NCBI RefSeq assembly: GCF_002858745.1
Contig: NZ_PJRO01000014.1
Coordinates: 121,970-185,969, forward strand
DNA from: Mesorhizobium loti
Lineage (GTDB): Bacteria > Pseudomonadota > Alphaproteobacteria > Rhizobiales > Rhizobiaceae
Length of the DNA stretch: 64,000 nucleotides
Direction: 5' to 3'
The notes under the pieces are model-generated. The model searched no databases. It was not told the origin of the DNA and saw nothing but the letters and a program-made list of their open reading frames with translations. Shown here one piece after another: positions 42,932 to 51,166 of the stretch (positions are counted from its first letter, which is position 1; every line of letters begins with the position of its first letter). The position numbers and the translations under genes were made by a program.

Positions 42932-43825
42932 ATGGCACTGACTCACAGGGACATAGGCGGAATCATCACGGCCACGGTCACCCCCTTCACGGCCGATGGA
43001 CAGCTCGATGCAGCAGAGCTGCGCAGCCATGTCGAATTCCTCATCAAACGTGGAACCTCTGGCCTCGCTCCGCTCGGTGGAACCGGCGAGTACCCTGCGC
43101 TGTCATTCCGCGAACGCGAGCAGGTGGTGGGCTTGACCGTGGAGGCTGCAAGCGGTCGGGTGCCGGTTATCGCCGGCGTCCTGGCGACCGGATATGAAGA
43201 TGCCCTGCAGTCAGGCCTTGCGGCCAAATCGGCTGGTGCATCGGCGCTTATGGTGGTGACGCCCTACTACACGCTCGCCGAAGATGCCGGGATTCGTCGC
43301 TATTTTGATCGCTATCGGCGCGCCGTTGATCTGCCGATCGTGCTCTATGAAATCCCGCGCCGGACAAACATGGAACTGCAAGCGGAAACCATTGCGAACA
43401 TGGTGACCGACGGTTCCGTGATAGGCATGAAGTACAGTGGCTATGACTTCAACAAATTCACCCGCATCGTCCAAAGGGCTGGCGATGCCATGGCGGTGCT
43501 TTCGGGTGAAGAGCCACTATTCCCGGCCCAGGTTGCACTCGGCGCCAAAGGTGGGGTCCTGGCCATTTCCAACATCGACCCCGCGCCGTGGCAACGGATC
43601 CTGTCCCTCGTTCAGGCGGGCCAGATGCGAGAAGCGCTTGGCATCCACGCGCAATTCGGCCCGCTGATTGATGCGGTGTATTCCGAAATGAACCCTGTGG
43701 GTCTGAAGGCCGCGCTGCAGTTGCGGGGCACAGGAAATGGTTCGGTGAGGCTGCCCCTGGAGGAGGCCAAGCATGTCACGCACTCTCGCCTTGCCCAGGC
43801 GCTTGCACTGTTGGAGGCCCAATAA
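42932..43825 (+). CDS. DapA/NanA family lyase or aldolase
   Basis: A 297-residue TIM-barrel class I aldolase. LGGTGEYPALS (the GTTGE region), VLYEIPRRTN with the catalytic tyrosine, and VIGMKYSGYD with the Schiff-base lysine are present. Members make or cleave 2-oxoacids or dehydrate sugar acids. Arg138 of true DapA is replaced by PRRT context, so lysine biosynthesis is not certain; clustering with a transporter suggests catabolism. AGGAAAA lies 11 bases before the ATG; a TTG two codons upstream is an alternative. First gene of a three-gene operon. Confidence 0.82.
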   Translation: MALTHRDIGGIITATVTPFTADGQLDAAELRSHVEFLIKRGTSGLAPLGGTGEYPALSFREREQVVGLTVEAASGRVPVIAGVLATGYEDALQSGLAAKSAGASALMVVTPYYTLAEDAGIRRYFDRYRRAVDLPIVLYEIPRRTNMELQAETIANMVTDGSVIGMKYSGYDFNKFTRIVQRAGDAMAVLSGEEPLFPAQVALGAKGGVLAISNIDPAPWQRILSLVQAGQMREALGIHAQFGPLIDAVYSEMNPVGLKAALQLRGTGNGSVRLPLEEAKHVTHSRLAQALALLEAQ

Positions 43826-43826
43826 A

Positions 43827-45062
43827 ATGAACATTCGTCAGCCACTTGAAACCGTTCGAAAGGCACGCATTGCGCCTCGAATGGCCAATGTCACAACCTC
43901 CAAGATCTACGAGGCAATCGCCAAGGTAGCCGACATGCAGGCTGCCGGCATTCAGGTCGCTTCGCTGACGGCAGGAGAGCCGGATTTCGATACGCCTCGC
44001 CACGTCATCGAAGCGGCAACGCGCGCAATGATGGACGGCGATACCCACTATACGCCGGTACGCGGGTCGCATGCCCTGAGGCTGGCGGTGAGAGAGAAAT
44101 TCCGTCGCGAGAACGGCCTTGAGTTCTGCGATGAGGAAACCATCGTCGGGACCGGATCAAAGCAGGTCATTTTCAACGCATTGGCCGTAACGCTTCAGCA
44201 GGGCGACGAGGTGTTGCTGCCCGTCCCTTATTGGGCAGCCTACACCGGCATGACATACGCAGCCGGCGGGGTGCCGGCCTTCGTGCAGACAACCAAGGAC
44301 AATGGATACAAACTAGGCCCGGACGATCTCACCGCTGCGATCAATCCCCGCACGCGCTGGCTGGTCTTGAACACCCCTAGCAATCCCGCCGGAGTGATCT
44401 ACTCAGAGTCTGAACTGGAAGGCTTGGGCAGGGTACTGAGGAATTTTCCGGATGTGTTCGTTCTGTCTGATGAGATCTACGAACACCTTCGCTATACGGC
44501 CGAACCGCCGAAGTCGCTTTTGTCCGTCTGCCCCGATCTGGCGGACCGGATCGTGACGGTAAATGGTGTTTCCAAGGCTTACGCAATGACCGGCTGGCGG
44601 CTTGGTTTCGGCGCGGGACCAAGAGACATCATTGAAGCCATGGCCAATCTGCAGGCTCAAACCACGCTGGGGCCTAGTTCGGTCAGCCAGGCTGCCGCGG
44701 TTGCGGCCCTGTCAGGTCCCCGCGACGCGATCGAGCTTATGGTGAGCGCCTATCGGCAACGCCGGGATCTGATTGTCGACATGATCCGCAGCCAGTCGGC
44801 GGTAAGTCTGCAGCGACCCGATGGAGCCTTTTACGCGTTGCTGGACATGGGAGACGCTCTAAGGGAGAGCAAGCAATTCGGAGCGCATGAAGCCCCGGAT
44901 GCCGCTTTTTGCGAGTGGCTCCTGGAAAATCGGCATGTCGCCGCAGTGCCGGGATCGGTGTTCGGCGCGCCAGGCACCGTTAGGGTGTCCTTCGCCACCG
45001 ACAGCAGCACCATTGAGCGTGGGCTCGACATTATGCTGACCGCAATTGGCGAGATCCACTAA
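43827..45062 (+). CDS. Class I/II PLP aminotransferase (aspartate aminotransferase-like)
   Basis: A 411-residue aminotransferase of the AAT Ib group: SLTAGEPDFDTP near residue 48, NTPSNPAGVIYS, LSDEIYEHLRY, and VNGVSKAYAMTGWRLGF with the PLP lysine; RVSFATD supplies the carboxylate-binding arginine. Amino acid substrate unknown. Start at 43827 has GGAGG 10 bases upstream and follows the DapA-like stop by one base, so the two are translated together. Confidence 0.88.
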   Translation: MNIRQPLETVRKARIAPRMANVTTSKIYEAIAKVADMQAAGIQVASLTAGEPDFDTPRHVIEAATRAMMDGDTHYTPVRGSHALRLAVREKFRRENGLEFCDEETIVGTGSKQVIFNALAVTLQQGDEVLLPVPYWAAYTGMTYAAGGVPAFVQTTKDNGYKLGPDDLTAAINPRTRWLVLNTPSNPAGVIYSESELEGLGRVLRNFPDVFVLSDEIYEHLRYTAEPPKSLLSVCPDLADRIVTVNGVSKAYAMTGWRLGFGAGPRDIIEAMANLQAQTTLGPSSVSQAAAVAALSGPRDAIELMVSAYRQRRDLIVDMIRSQSAVSLQRPDGAFYALLDMGDALRESKQFGAHEAPDAAFCEWLLENRHVAAVPGSVFGAPGTVRVSFATDSSTIERGLDIMLTAIGEIH

Positions 45063-45234
45063 CGATAGCCAGCCGGTCCTGCTCGCTGTGTCCTGGAAAT
45101 GATCTTCACCGTTCGATTTCGGCAGAAGCAATCCTTGCGGGTAGTCGCCGCCTGACGGCCAGCACGTTGGCTCTTCCATAGAAACGGTGAGCAGCAGGGC
45201 GTCGACCCTAAATGCGTTCGAAGGTCACGTCACG

Positions 45235-46050
45235 ATGCCAAAAGTTGTTCTAGTGGGCTGCGGGAACATGGGGCACGCCATGTTGAAGGGTTGGCTCAGA
45301 TCAGGCAGGCTAAAACCCGAAGAGATACTGGTGGTCGAACCGGCAGATATGCTGCGGGAAAAAGCCATCACGCTGGGCGCTTTGGCACTGGCTGATGCCA
45401 ACGGTATCACCGACACCGCCCCATCCCTCTGGATCGTCTTCGCCATCAAACCCCACGCTATCGAGATAGTTGTTCCACACTACGTGCGGTTCAAGTCCGA
45501 TGCGATATATGTCAGCCTTGCCGCTGGCACCCCCATTGCGACCTTCGAGCGCCTTCTGGGCAAGGATGCCGCGATAGTTCGGTGCATGCCCAACACGCCA
45601 GTTTCCATCGGCGAAGGCATGATGGTGACCGTGGCGAACCGAAATGTCGGTACAACAGCTGCGCCCCTCATACGCGAGTTGCTCGCATCGGGTGGCAAGG
45701 TGGTGGAAATCACCGACGAGACGCTGATGGATGCTGTAACTGCCATATCCGGCTCTGGCCCAGCATATCTTTTCCATTTCGTCGAATGCCTCGCCGCCGC
45801 AGCAGCAGGGATGGGATTGCCCGCCGATACGGCGAAACTCCTTGCCCTCCAGACGGTCTACGGAGCAGCAGCCTTGGCCAACACCAGCACTGGGGAGATT
45901 GGAGAACTGCGGCGTCAAGTGACCAGCCCAAATGGAACCACAGCCGCAGCCCTCTCCGTCCTGATGACGGACGGGAGACTTCAAAAGCTGATTGCTGAGG
46001 CCACCGAGGCTGCACGAAGCCGATCAATCGAACTGGCACGCGAAGAATAA
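45235..46050 (+). CDS. proC: Pyrroline-5-carboxylate reductase-like protein
   Basis: A 271-residue ProC-family protein: VLVGCGNMGHAMLKG is the dinucleotide site, FAIKPHAIEIV and MPNTPVSIGEGM follow, and the C-terminal ISGSGPAYLFHFVE and VTSPNGTTAAALSVL match the ProC signature. It reduces a cyclic imine carboxylate with NAD(P)H. ProC usually serves proline synthesis; here it follows an aminotransferase and DapA-like lyase, so another five- or six-membered imine may be its substrate. The 172-bp gap before it holds no obvious terminator. Start at 45235; a GTG 48 bases earlier is an alternative. Confidence 0.85.
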   Translation: MPKVVLVGCGNMGHAMLKGWLRSGRLKPEEILVVEPADMLREKAITLGALALADANGITDTAPSLWIVFAIKPHAIEIVVPHYVRFKSDAIYVSLAAGTPIATFERLLGKDAAIVRCMPNTPVSIGEGMMVTVANRNVGTTAAPLIRELLASGGKVVEITDETLMDAVTAISGSGPAYLFHFVECLAAAAAGMGLPADTAKLLALQTVYGAAALANTSTGEIGELRRQVTSPNGTTAAALSVLMTDGRLQKLIAEATEAARSRSIELAREE

Positions 46051-46174
46051 GGTGCGGTCGCCCCCTGCCCGATCGATTTGGTGCGGTCTACGAACCTGTT
46101 CAGACGGAACACTGCGGCATCGGCGAACACCAATTCGCGCTTTCTGCTCGCCTGAAGTTTGCGATGCAGCCTTC

Positions 46175-47254
46175 TTACTTCAGCGTCCGAGCAACGAGGC
46201 GTGAGATGCTGGGTCCAGCCAACAGAACCACGAGGAACCGTGCTGCCTGCAGCGCCATTACGAAGGAAAGATCAACTTTGTCCGACGCCGCAGCGATGAT
46301 TGCCACCGAATCCATGCCGCCCGGGCTGGTCGCCAGATAGGCGGTGAGCGGATCGACATCGAACATCATGACGATCAGCCAGGCCATCAGCCCGCAAAAA
46401 CCCATCAGCACAAGAATGGCGGCAACGATCTGCGGTAAAGCCCTGGCAGCATGCCGTACGGTATGGATGGTGAAATTCAGCCCGATGGTCCAACCGATGG
46501 CGACATAGCTCAGCGCCAGCAGCCATTCCGGGATCTGCATCGTCTGCCCAAATGCCAGATGGACGATGCTGCCCAGAATGAAGGCGCCAAGGAAAAACGG
46601 CGACGGCAAACGCACAGTCCGGCCCAAGAAACCGCCAACCGCAGCAACGACCAGAGTCAGGCCGAAGGCCGCCCAATCGAGCGGCGGGAACCAGATGATA
46701 GCCGGTTCGGCCACGCCTGATTTGTCGACCCACAGCCGCGCCACGGCAGCTGCGGCAATGGTCACGATCACCACACGCAGATATTGCATGAAAGCGACCA
46801 AGCGCTGGTCCGCCCCGAACGCGCCCGCCATCAGCACCATTGCGGTGGACGCACCTGGCGCAGCTCCCCAGACGCCGGTCGTTCCTGGCAGAATGTCCAG
46901 ACGGCTGATCAGCCAGCCGAGAAGGCTGGACGCTGTCAGCGTCGCCAGCACGACACCCAGCACGAGCACCCATCCCTCGGCCAGGGTCGAAAAGATGCTG
47001 AGGGAGATCGATCCCGCGATCAGGCAACCGATGATGGCCTGTGCCGACGCGAATGCCATGCGCGGCACCCGCACGGTTGCTCCATTGACGCCCGCCACGA
47101 TCCCCGCGACCAACGAGCCGATCAACAGCGCCGCCGGCAGGCGGACCAATTCCAGCAGCGTGATCAACACCAGCGTCAACGGGAGCAGCACCAGCCACTG
47201 CGACGGCTTGGCAAGGACGGCAAGGCGGGAGGGCGACTCGGTATCGATGGTCAT
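46175..47254 (-). CDS. AbrB-family membrane protein
   Basis: A 359-residue protein with about ten hydrophobic helices in two similar halves, each with a GxxxGS element (LPAALLIGSLVAGIV; LPSPFFLGAFILGSI) and the conserved GAAPGAS and TSPGGMDSV motifs. These are the AbrB/AmoA-annotated transporter repeats (DUF family sometimes called putative ammonia monooxygenase). Its substrate is unknown; an amino acid or ammonium link is speculative. Convergent with the proC-like gene. Confidence 0.82.
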   Translation of the reverse strand: MTIDTESPSRLAVLAKPSQWLVLLPLTLVLITLLELVRLPAALLIGSLVAGIVAGVNGATVRVPRMAFASAQAIIGCLIAGSISLSIFSTLAEGWVLVLGVVLATLTASSLLGWLISRLDILPGTTGVWGAAPGASTAMVLMAGAFGADQRLVAFMQYLRVVIVTIAAAAVARLWVDKSGVAEPAIIWFPPLDWAAFGLTLVVAAVGGFLGRTVRLPSPFFLGAFILGSIVHLAFGQTMQIPEWLLALSYVAIGWTIGLNFTIHTVRHAARALPQIVAAILVLMGFCGLMAWLIVMMFDVDPLTAYLATSPGGMDSVAIIAAASDKVDLSFVMALQAARFLVVLLAGPSISRLVARTLK

Positions 47255-47623
47255 GCAAGGCCTATAGTACCGCCAAAGACCCACAGGCAGTAAAACTTCC
47301 AAGCTTGTTCGCAACGCAATCGTTTGGCCGTGTCAGACAGCCGAAACGTTTAAGATCTCGGCTGTCGACACCGATGCCCGCGATGCCGTGCTCAGGTACA
47401 CCGACACCGGCCTTGCGTCCGCGCGATCGCCTCTCGAATAGAAGATGCCGCTCAAAATATGACAAAAGAATTCAAGTTTTCTGTTTTCATTGTCACCGTC
47501 GCACGATAGGGTTGCAGTTCCTCCAAGGCCTGAGAGTGGAACGGCCGTGCGATGCTGAGAAGCGCGACGCAGCGAACAGCCACGCCAGCGATCCCTTCAA
47601 ACGACAATGCAGAGAGTTAACGC
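47255..47623. other. 369-bp divergent intergenic region
   Basis: Lies between the AbrB gene and the small protein gene. I see no gene, repeat or clear operator in it; only the leader with AGAGAG before the GTG at 47624. Confidence 0.5.
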
Positions 47624-47938
47624 GTGTCACAAATCGAAGTAGAAAATCGCCATGCCGACGCCGAGGCACATATCCGCACCACAGTGATGAACGAGATTTG
47701 CGAGGTCATGCACCGTGCCGGATTGCCGCCTATGGCAGTGATGCGACTGGTGGCACGATCGATCGGCACCATCTATCGGGAAATGGCGGACGCGCATTCC
47801 GGTGTCGATGCTTGCCCCTGCGGCTGGCAACCCAACCCTAAAACCGATATGGAAATCCTAAGCTCCGCCTTGTTGGCAGCCTGCGAACGCCGTCGTACAG
47901 CGGACCTGCGGCTCATGCCGATAGCTGGCCGAGCATAG
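47624..47938 (+). CDS. Small protein of unknown function upstream of multicopper oxidase
   Basis: A 104-residue protein starting at GTG with AGAGAG 8 bases upstream. Mostly helical (MNEICEVMHRAGLPPMAVMRLVARS is split as MNEICEVMHRAG, LPPMAVMRLVARS), with a CPCGW element near residue 65 that could bind metal. No signal peptide. I do not recognise the family. It ends 49 bp before the oxidase gene, same strand, so co-transcription is likely. Confidence 0.65.
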   Translation: MSQIEVENRHADAEAHIRTTVMNEICEVMHRAGLPPMAVMRLVARSIGTIYREMADAHSGVDACPCGWQPNPKTDMEILSSALLAACERRRTADLRLMPIAGRA

Positions 47939-47987
47939 ACATCCTGCCTATTCAGGGCGTCAGTCAAAATCGCGTTGTGGAGCGCCC

Positions 47988-49379
47988 ATGTCGAAAGTCA
48001 CGCGCCGCGCTTTCTTGAAGGCGTCGGCAGGGGTTGCATGTGGTTTCGGGTTGGGCTGGACAGGCAATTTCATTCGCTCAGCACCAGCTGCTCCGGAACC
48101 ACGGATCCTCAAACCCCGAAAAGTTCAGGCAAAGCTGACAGGCACGGACCCAACCCGAGATCTGCTCTCTTATAGCGACGGAGGGCCACCGCCGGTGTTG
48201 CGCATGAAAAAGGGGGAGGCCTTTGCGGCGCGGCTGGTCAATGGCATCGACGAGCCGACCACCATCCACTGGCACGGCATCCGCGTCCCCAACAAGATGG
48301 ATGGCGTGCCGTTCCTCGTCCAGCCCTATGTCTACACCGGCGACCAATTCGACTATGTCTTCACGCCACCGGATGCGGGCACCTTCTGGTATCATCCGCA
48401 TTGCAACACACTGATCCAGATGGGTCACGGCCTGACCGGCGTGATCGTCGTCGAGAATCCCCGCGACCCTGAATTCGACGCGGAAGTGGTGCTCAACCTG
48501 CGGGACTGGCGACTTGGTGGCGACGGGCAATTCATCGAGCAGTATCGGCCTCGCGATGCCGCACGCTCGGGAACCTTCGGCACGGTGCGCACAGCCAACT
48601 GGATCGAGCAGCCGCAATACGACGCGCCGTCCGGGGGACTGGTGCGCTTGCGCGTCGCGATCACCGACGTCACCCGAATCTATTCGTTTCGTGTTCGAGG
48701 TGCGGATGCGACGGTGATCGCCATCGATGGCAATCCGGTTCCGCAGGCGTTCCCGCTCGACCTGATCCAGCTCGGCCCCGGCCAGCGTCTGGAACTGGCG
48801 GTGCGCATGCCCGACAATGAGGGGGCGATTGGCAGTCTCGAGGATATTCGCGGGACGAAGCCTGCTGTTCTGGCGACGCTGCGCTCCGTCGGAGCCTCGC
48901 TGCGGCGCGATGTACGTGATCTCTCTCCGCTCGAACCCAATCCGATCGACCATGTCGATATAGCTTCCGCTCAGCGCATCCGGCTGGCGCTCAGCGCGAC
49001 GGCTGAAAACGCATCGAAGGACAGCATCTGCGGCTCGCTCGGCTACAGCTTCTGGGCGATAAACAAGGTGCCCTGGCCGGGCGATACACCCGATCCGACC
49101 GCGCCTTTGGCTGAGTTGAGGTTGGGAAAGAGTTACGTCATCGACATGGAGAACCTGACACCACAGGTCCATCCCATCCATCTCCATGGCATGAGTTTCA
49201 CAGTGCTCTCCTCTTCGAAGCGACCGGTCCAGCCGCAGATCTCGGACACTTACCTGATCCAGGCAGACGAGAAGGTGCAACTGGGCTTCGTGGCCGACAA
49301 TCCCGGCGACTGGCTGCTGCATTGCCACATCATCGAACACCAGAAGACCGGCATGACCAGCTATCTCCGAGTCGTTTGA
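47988..49379 (+). CDS. Tat-exported multicopper oxidase
   Basis: A 463-residue oxidase. N-terminal twin-arginine signal TRRAFLKASAGVACGFG. Copper motifs in order: HWHGIR near residue 93, FWYHPHCN near residue 137, HPIHLHGMSF near residue 395 and HCHIIEHQKTG near residue 443, with the type 1 copper cysteine in the last. All ten histidine positions and the cysteine appear present; the axial position after HCHIIEH is occupied by a short MTS.L, so methionine is plausible. Laccase/CueO/SufI fold, periplasmic. Three cupredoxin domains. GGAG 7 bases before ATG. Confidence 0.92.
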   Translation: MSKVTRRAFLKASAGVACGFGLGWTGNFIRSAPAAPEPRILKPRKVQAKLTGTDPTRDLLSYSDGGPPPVLRMKKGEAFAARLVNGIDEPTTIHWHGIRVPNKMDGVPFLVQPYVYTGDQFDYVFTPPDAGTFWYHPHCNTLIQMGHGLTGVIVVENPRDPEFDAEVVLNLRDWRLGGDGQFIEQYRPRDAARSGTFGTVRTANWIEQPQYDAPSGGLVRLRVAITDVTRIYSFRVRGADATVIAIDGNPVPQAFPLDLIQLGPGQRLELAVRMPDNEGAIGSLEDIRGTKPAVLATLRSVGASLRRDVRDLSPLEPNPIDHVDIASAQRIRLALSATAENASKDSICGSLGYSFWAINKVPWPGDTPDPTAPLAELRLGKSYVIDMENLTPQVHPIHLHGMSFTVLSSSKRPVQPQISDTYLIQADEKVQLGFVADNPGDWLLHCHIIEHQKTGMTSYLRVV

Positions 49380-49429
49380 GAGACAGGGCTGTGAAGCGTC
49401 GCACAGCTGGAGGATTCAGCTATGCTGAA

Positions 49430-49461
49430 AGACAGGCATTGCGGGCCGGCAACGCCTGTCT
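49430..49461. terminator. Bidirectional terminator-like hairpin between convergent genes
   Basis: Stem AGACAGGC/GCCTGTCT, one A-C mismatch, then TTGC/GCAA around a 6-base loop. It lies between the oxidase stop (+) and the DapA-like stop (-). Confidence 0.6.
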
Positions 49462-49478
49462 GAGTTCAAAACGATCAA

Positions 49479-50372
49479 TCAATTCGCCGAGGCCAGGGCC
49501 TCGATCGTCTCCTTGATGATCGCCTCCGCCCTCGCTCGCTCTTCCCCGATTACTGGCAGGCGTGGGATCCGGACATGCTCCGGAGCGCCGTAGACAAGAT
49601 GCTCGGCCAGCTTGATGTACTGGACGAGCTTGACGTCGGTATCGAGATGGAAGGCTGGCGTCAGCAGGCGGTACAGCGGCAACGCCGAGGCAAAGTCACC
49701 GCTCTTGGCGATCTCGAACAACCTCACGCATTCGGCAGGCCAGGCATTGGTCATGCCCGATACCCAGCCGACAACACCGAGCGCCAGGCTTTCCAGGATA
49801 AGGTCGTCAACGCCGCAGAAAATATCGAAGCGATTGCCGAACGCGTTGAAGAGATCCGTCACGCGGCGGATGTCGCCGGTTTCTTCCTTGATCGCAACGA
49901 TGCCCGGAACGTCGGCCAGCATCTTCAGCGTTTCGACGTCGACATCGACCTTATAGGCCAGCGGATTGTTGTAGATCATGATGGGCAGATCGCTCGCTTC
50001 GGCGACAGCCTTGTACCAGGCTGCCGTTTCGCGACGATCGGTGCGGTAGGCGAGACTTGGAAAGGTCATCAACCCTTCCGCGCCAAGCCTCTGATAGTTG
50101 CGGGCCGCCGCAACGGCGTTATCGGTCGAGAGTTCCGCCAGCCCTGACAGGAGCGGTACCCGCCCCGCGACCACTTCCCTGGCTGCCCGGACGATGGAGT
50201 CGCGCTCGGCCTGCGTAAGAGAGGCATTTTCGCCCAGCATAGGCAGAACGATGACGCCCGATACACCACTCTTGATCAGGCGATCTATGCTCGCCTGGGT
50301 GGCAGTGAGATCGATCACGCCCGAGGCGTCCATCTTGGTCGTTACGGCAGGAAAGACACCAGTCCAGGTCAT
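49479..50372 (-). CDS. DapA/NanA family lyase, second copy
   Basis: A 297-residue aldolase-family protein distinct from the one at 42932. GVIVLPMLGENASLT is the substrate-binding region, IMIYNNPLAYKVD has the catalytic tyrosine, and GIVAIKEETGD has the Schiff-base lysine. GGGAG lies 7 bases before ATG. It is the last gene of a set with NagB, an FGGY kinase and a class III aminotransferase, so cleavage or dehydration of an amino-sugar acid is a reasonable guess; sialate lyase-like activity is possible. Confidence 0.83.
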   Translation of the reverse strand: MTWTGVFPAVTTKMDASGVIDLTATQASIDRLIKSGVSGVIVLPMLGENASLTQAERDSIVRAAREVVAGRVPLLSGLAELSTDNAVAAARNYQRLGAEGLMTFPSLAYRTDRRETAAWYKAVAEASDLPIMIYNNPLAYKVDVDVETLKMLADVPGIVAIKEETGDIRRVTDLFNAFGNRFDIFCGVDDLILESLALGVVGWVSGMTNAWPAECVRLFEIAKSGDFASALPLYRLLTPAFHLDTDVKLVQYIKLAEHLVYGAPEHVRIPRLPVIGEERARAEAIIKETIEALASAN

Positions 50373-50433
50373 GTTCGGCTCCCATTCATTGATCTTGTCG
50401 GACTGACTGCGGCCTGTTCCACACAGACCGCCC

Positions 50434-51165
50434 TCAGGATGGCATCAGTGCTTCTTCCGCAACGATCACCAGGTCGCTGTGTGCAAGCAGGCTGGTGACG
50501 GGCCAGGCCGGATCCTCGCGGCCAGCCAGCAGCGCGGCCATCGCTTCGCGTTTGCTTTCGCCGGCACACAGCAACAGCACCTTTTTGGCAGAGCGCAGCG
50601 TGTTGATGCCCATGGTCACGCCGGTGCTCGGCACACTGGCCTCATCGGGGAAGTTGGGACGATGCGCCTGCCGCGTCCTGTCGTCCAGCGAAACCACATG
50701 CGTATCGAGATTCCAGGAAACGCCAGGCTCGTTGAAGGCGATATGCCCATTGGCGCCCAATCCCAGAACGGCAAGGTCGATCCCGCCGGCTGCAGCGATA
50801 GCGCGGTCGAAGGCGCGGCATTCCTCGTCGGCATCGGGAGCATCACCGCGCAGGAGATTGACCTGGTCTTCGGTTGCATCGATGCGGTCGATCAGATGGC
50901 GACGCATGAAGGCATGATAGCTGCGTGGATCGTCAGGCGACATGCCGACATATTCGTCGAGATTGAACAGCTTGGTGCCGCCAAAGCTGATTTCGCCGCG
51001 CTGGCAACGCTGCGAAAGCTCTTCATACATGCTGATCGGCGTATCGCCGGTCGGCAAGGCGAGGCTCGTCGCCGAGCCGTCGAGTAGCGCGGCACTAACA
51101 TAATTCGCGGCAAGCTCCGCCATGGCAGCGCGATCCGCCGCCCAGGTCACGTTCAATTTTGTCAT
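50434..51165 (-). CDS. nagB: Glucosamine-6-phosphate deaminase-like protein
   Basis: A 243-residue NagB/6PGL-family protein. LPTGDTPISMYEEL is the phosphate loop, FNLDEYVGMSPDDPRSYHAFM holds the catalytic aspartate, and VLGLGANGHIAFNEPG is the NagB signature (GxDGHIAFNEPG with Asn for Asp). The Asn replacing the usual second aspartate deserves note. NagB converts glucosamine-6-phosphate to fructose-6-phosphate and ammonia. Its ATG is one base from the kinase stop. Confidence 0.83.
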   Translation of the reverse strand: MTKLNVTWAADRAAMAELAANYVSAALLDGSATSLALPTGDTPISMYEELSQRCQRGEISFGGTKLFNLDEYVGMSPDDPRSYHAFMRRHLIDRIDATEDQVNLLRGDAPDADEECRAFDRAIAAAGGIDLAVLGLGANGHIAFNEPGVSWNLDTHVVSLDDRTRQAHRPNFPDEASVPSTGVTMGINTLRSAKKVLLLCAGESKREAMAALLAGREDPAWPVTSLLAHSDLVIVAEEALMPS

Positions 51166-51166
51166 G

